Position numbers and translations under genes: made by a program. From Amorphophallus konjac (taxonomy: Eukaryota; Streptophyta; Magnoliopsida; Alismatales; Araceae): a stretch of 64,000 bases of DNA. This document shows, in pieces, positions 63,692-64,000 of the stretch. Below the pieces are notes generated by a model. It did no database searches. It worked only from the letters and a program-made list of their open reading frames with translations, and was not told where the DNA came from. The first letter of the stretch is position 1. Each line of letters opens with the position of its first letter. The stretch lies in the NCBI GenBank assembly GCA_022559845.1, contig CM040121.1:509496566-509560565 (forward strand), read 5' to 3'.

Positions 63692-64000
63692 TTTTCTTCC
63701 TCCCCCCTTTTTTAGAGCTTCCATAACTCCCCACAACCTTCGTTGTTCTAGAGTAACTGTACATCTCCGAGACCACGAAAGCAATTATACCCGGTTCGGC
63801 TATTCTCTTCTTGTCCTTGTGAAGGGGAGGGAGGGCGGGAACAACACCCTTCTTTTTGCAAGGGCATATGAGCCAGACGCCCTAGATGAGTTTTTCTTAT
63901 TGTGACATCTGAAGTTGCAAAGCGCATTCCCTTATCGCGCCTCTACTTTGAACTTTGGTGGAGAGACCACCGGGGATGGCCAACCAGATGACTCTTCTTT
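63692..64000 (-). other. Host sequence right of the solo LTR
   Basis: This is probably more of the minus-strand gypsy gag or leader region. No motif is strong enough to name, and the sequence continues out of the window. Confidence 0.3.

Overview
The window is a repeat-dense stretch of a flowering-plant nuclear genome. No host gene, rRNA, tRNA or CRISPR array was recognised. Almost everything that can be identified is a transposable element: Ty1/copia SIRE/Maximus-type elements with initiator-Met primer sites, Ty3/gypsy chromoviruses, Tat-lineage gypsy elements, a CACTA DNA transposon, a Tourist-like MITE and a foldback element. The species cannot be named from these.

Layout, left to right. 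(1) 1-2946: 3' part of a decayed Reina-like chromovirus with its LTR. (2) 3917-4850: Tourist-like (PIF/Harbinger) MITE. (3) 4985-6306: a 1.3 kb near-complete palindrome (foldback element). (4) 6823-13896: a decayed SIRE-type copia element, interrupted by an antisense 2.9 kb gypsy solo LTR (9465-12410) and cut in its integrase by a CACTA transposon (from 13897). (5) 14790-33214: a Tat-lineage gypsy element inserted in the CACTA, with gag, protease, RT, two RNase H domains, integrase and a spliced-looking antisense gene. It is split by element A (19787-27084), a non-autonomous chromovirus with one 991-codon ORF. (6) About 33.8-64 kb: a minus-strand gypsy element with protease and gag remnants and a 1.5 kb array of hairpin repeats. 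It is interrupted by element B (39042-56631), a relative of A. B's 3' LTR is split by a gag-only SIRE-type element (45402-56372) whose LTRs each carry about 50 copies of a 14-base motif. (7) 60614-63686: an antisense SIRE-type solo LTR.

Five insertions were bounded exactly by target-site duplications that I read directly: AGACT, CTATG, CTCGG, GAGCG and TTTTC. A sixth, for B, is CAGCA/CAACA. By-eye LTR divergence (A about 0.6%, Tat about 1%, gag-only SIRE about 2%, B several percent) agrees with the nesting order.

The most novel signal is that A and B share a protein module of about 110 residues that I do not recognise. It lies between a gag-like domain and an integrase C-terminus plus chromodomain, in elements that have lost protease, RT, RNase H and the integrase core. 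The other unusual structures are the dense U3 motif array, the hairpin-repeat array and the antisense gene with an in-frame 75-nt intron.
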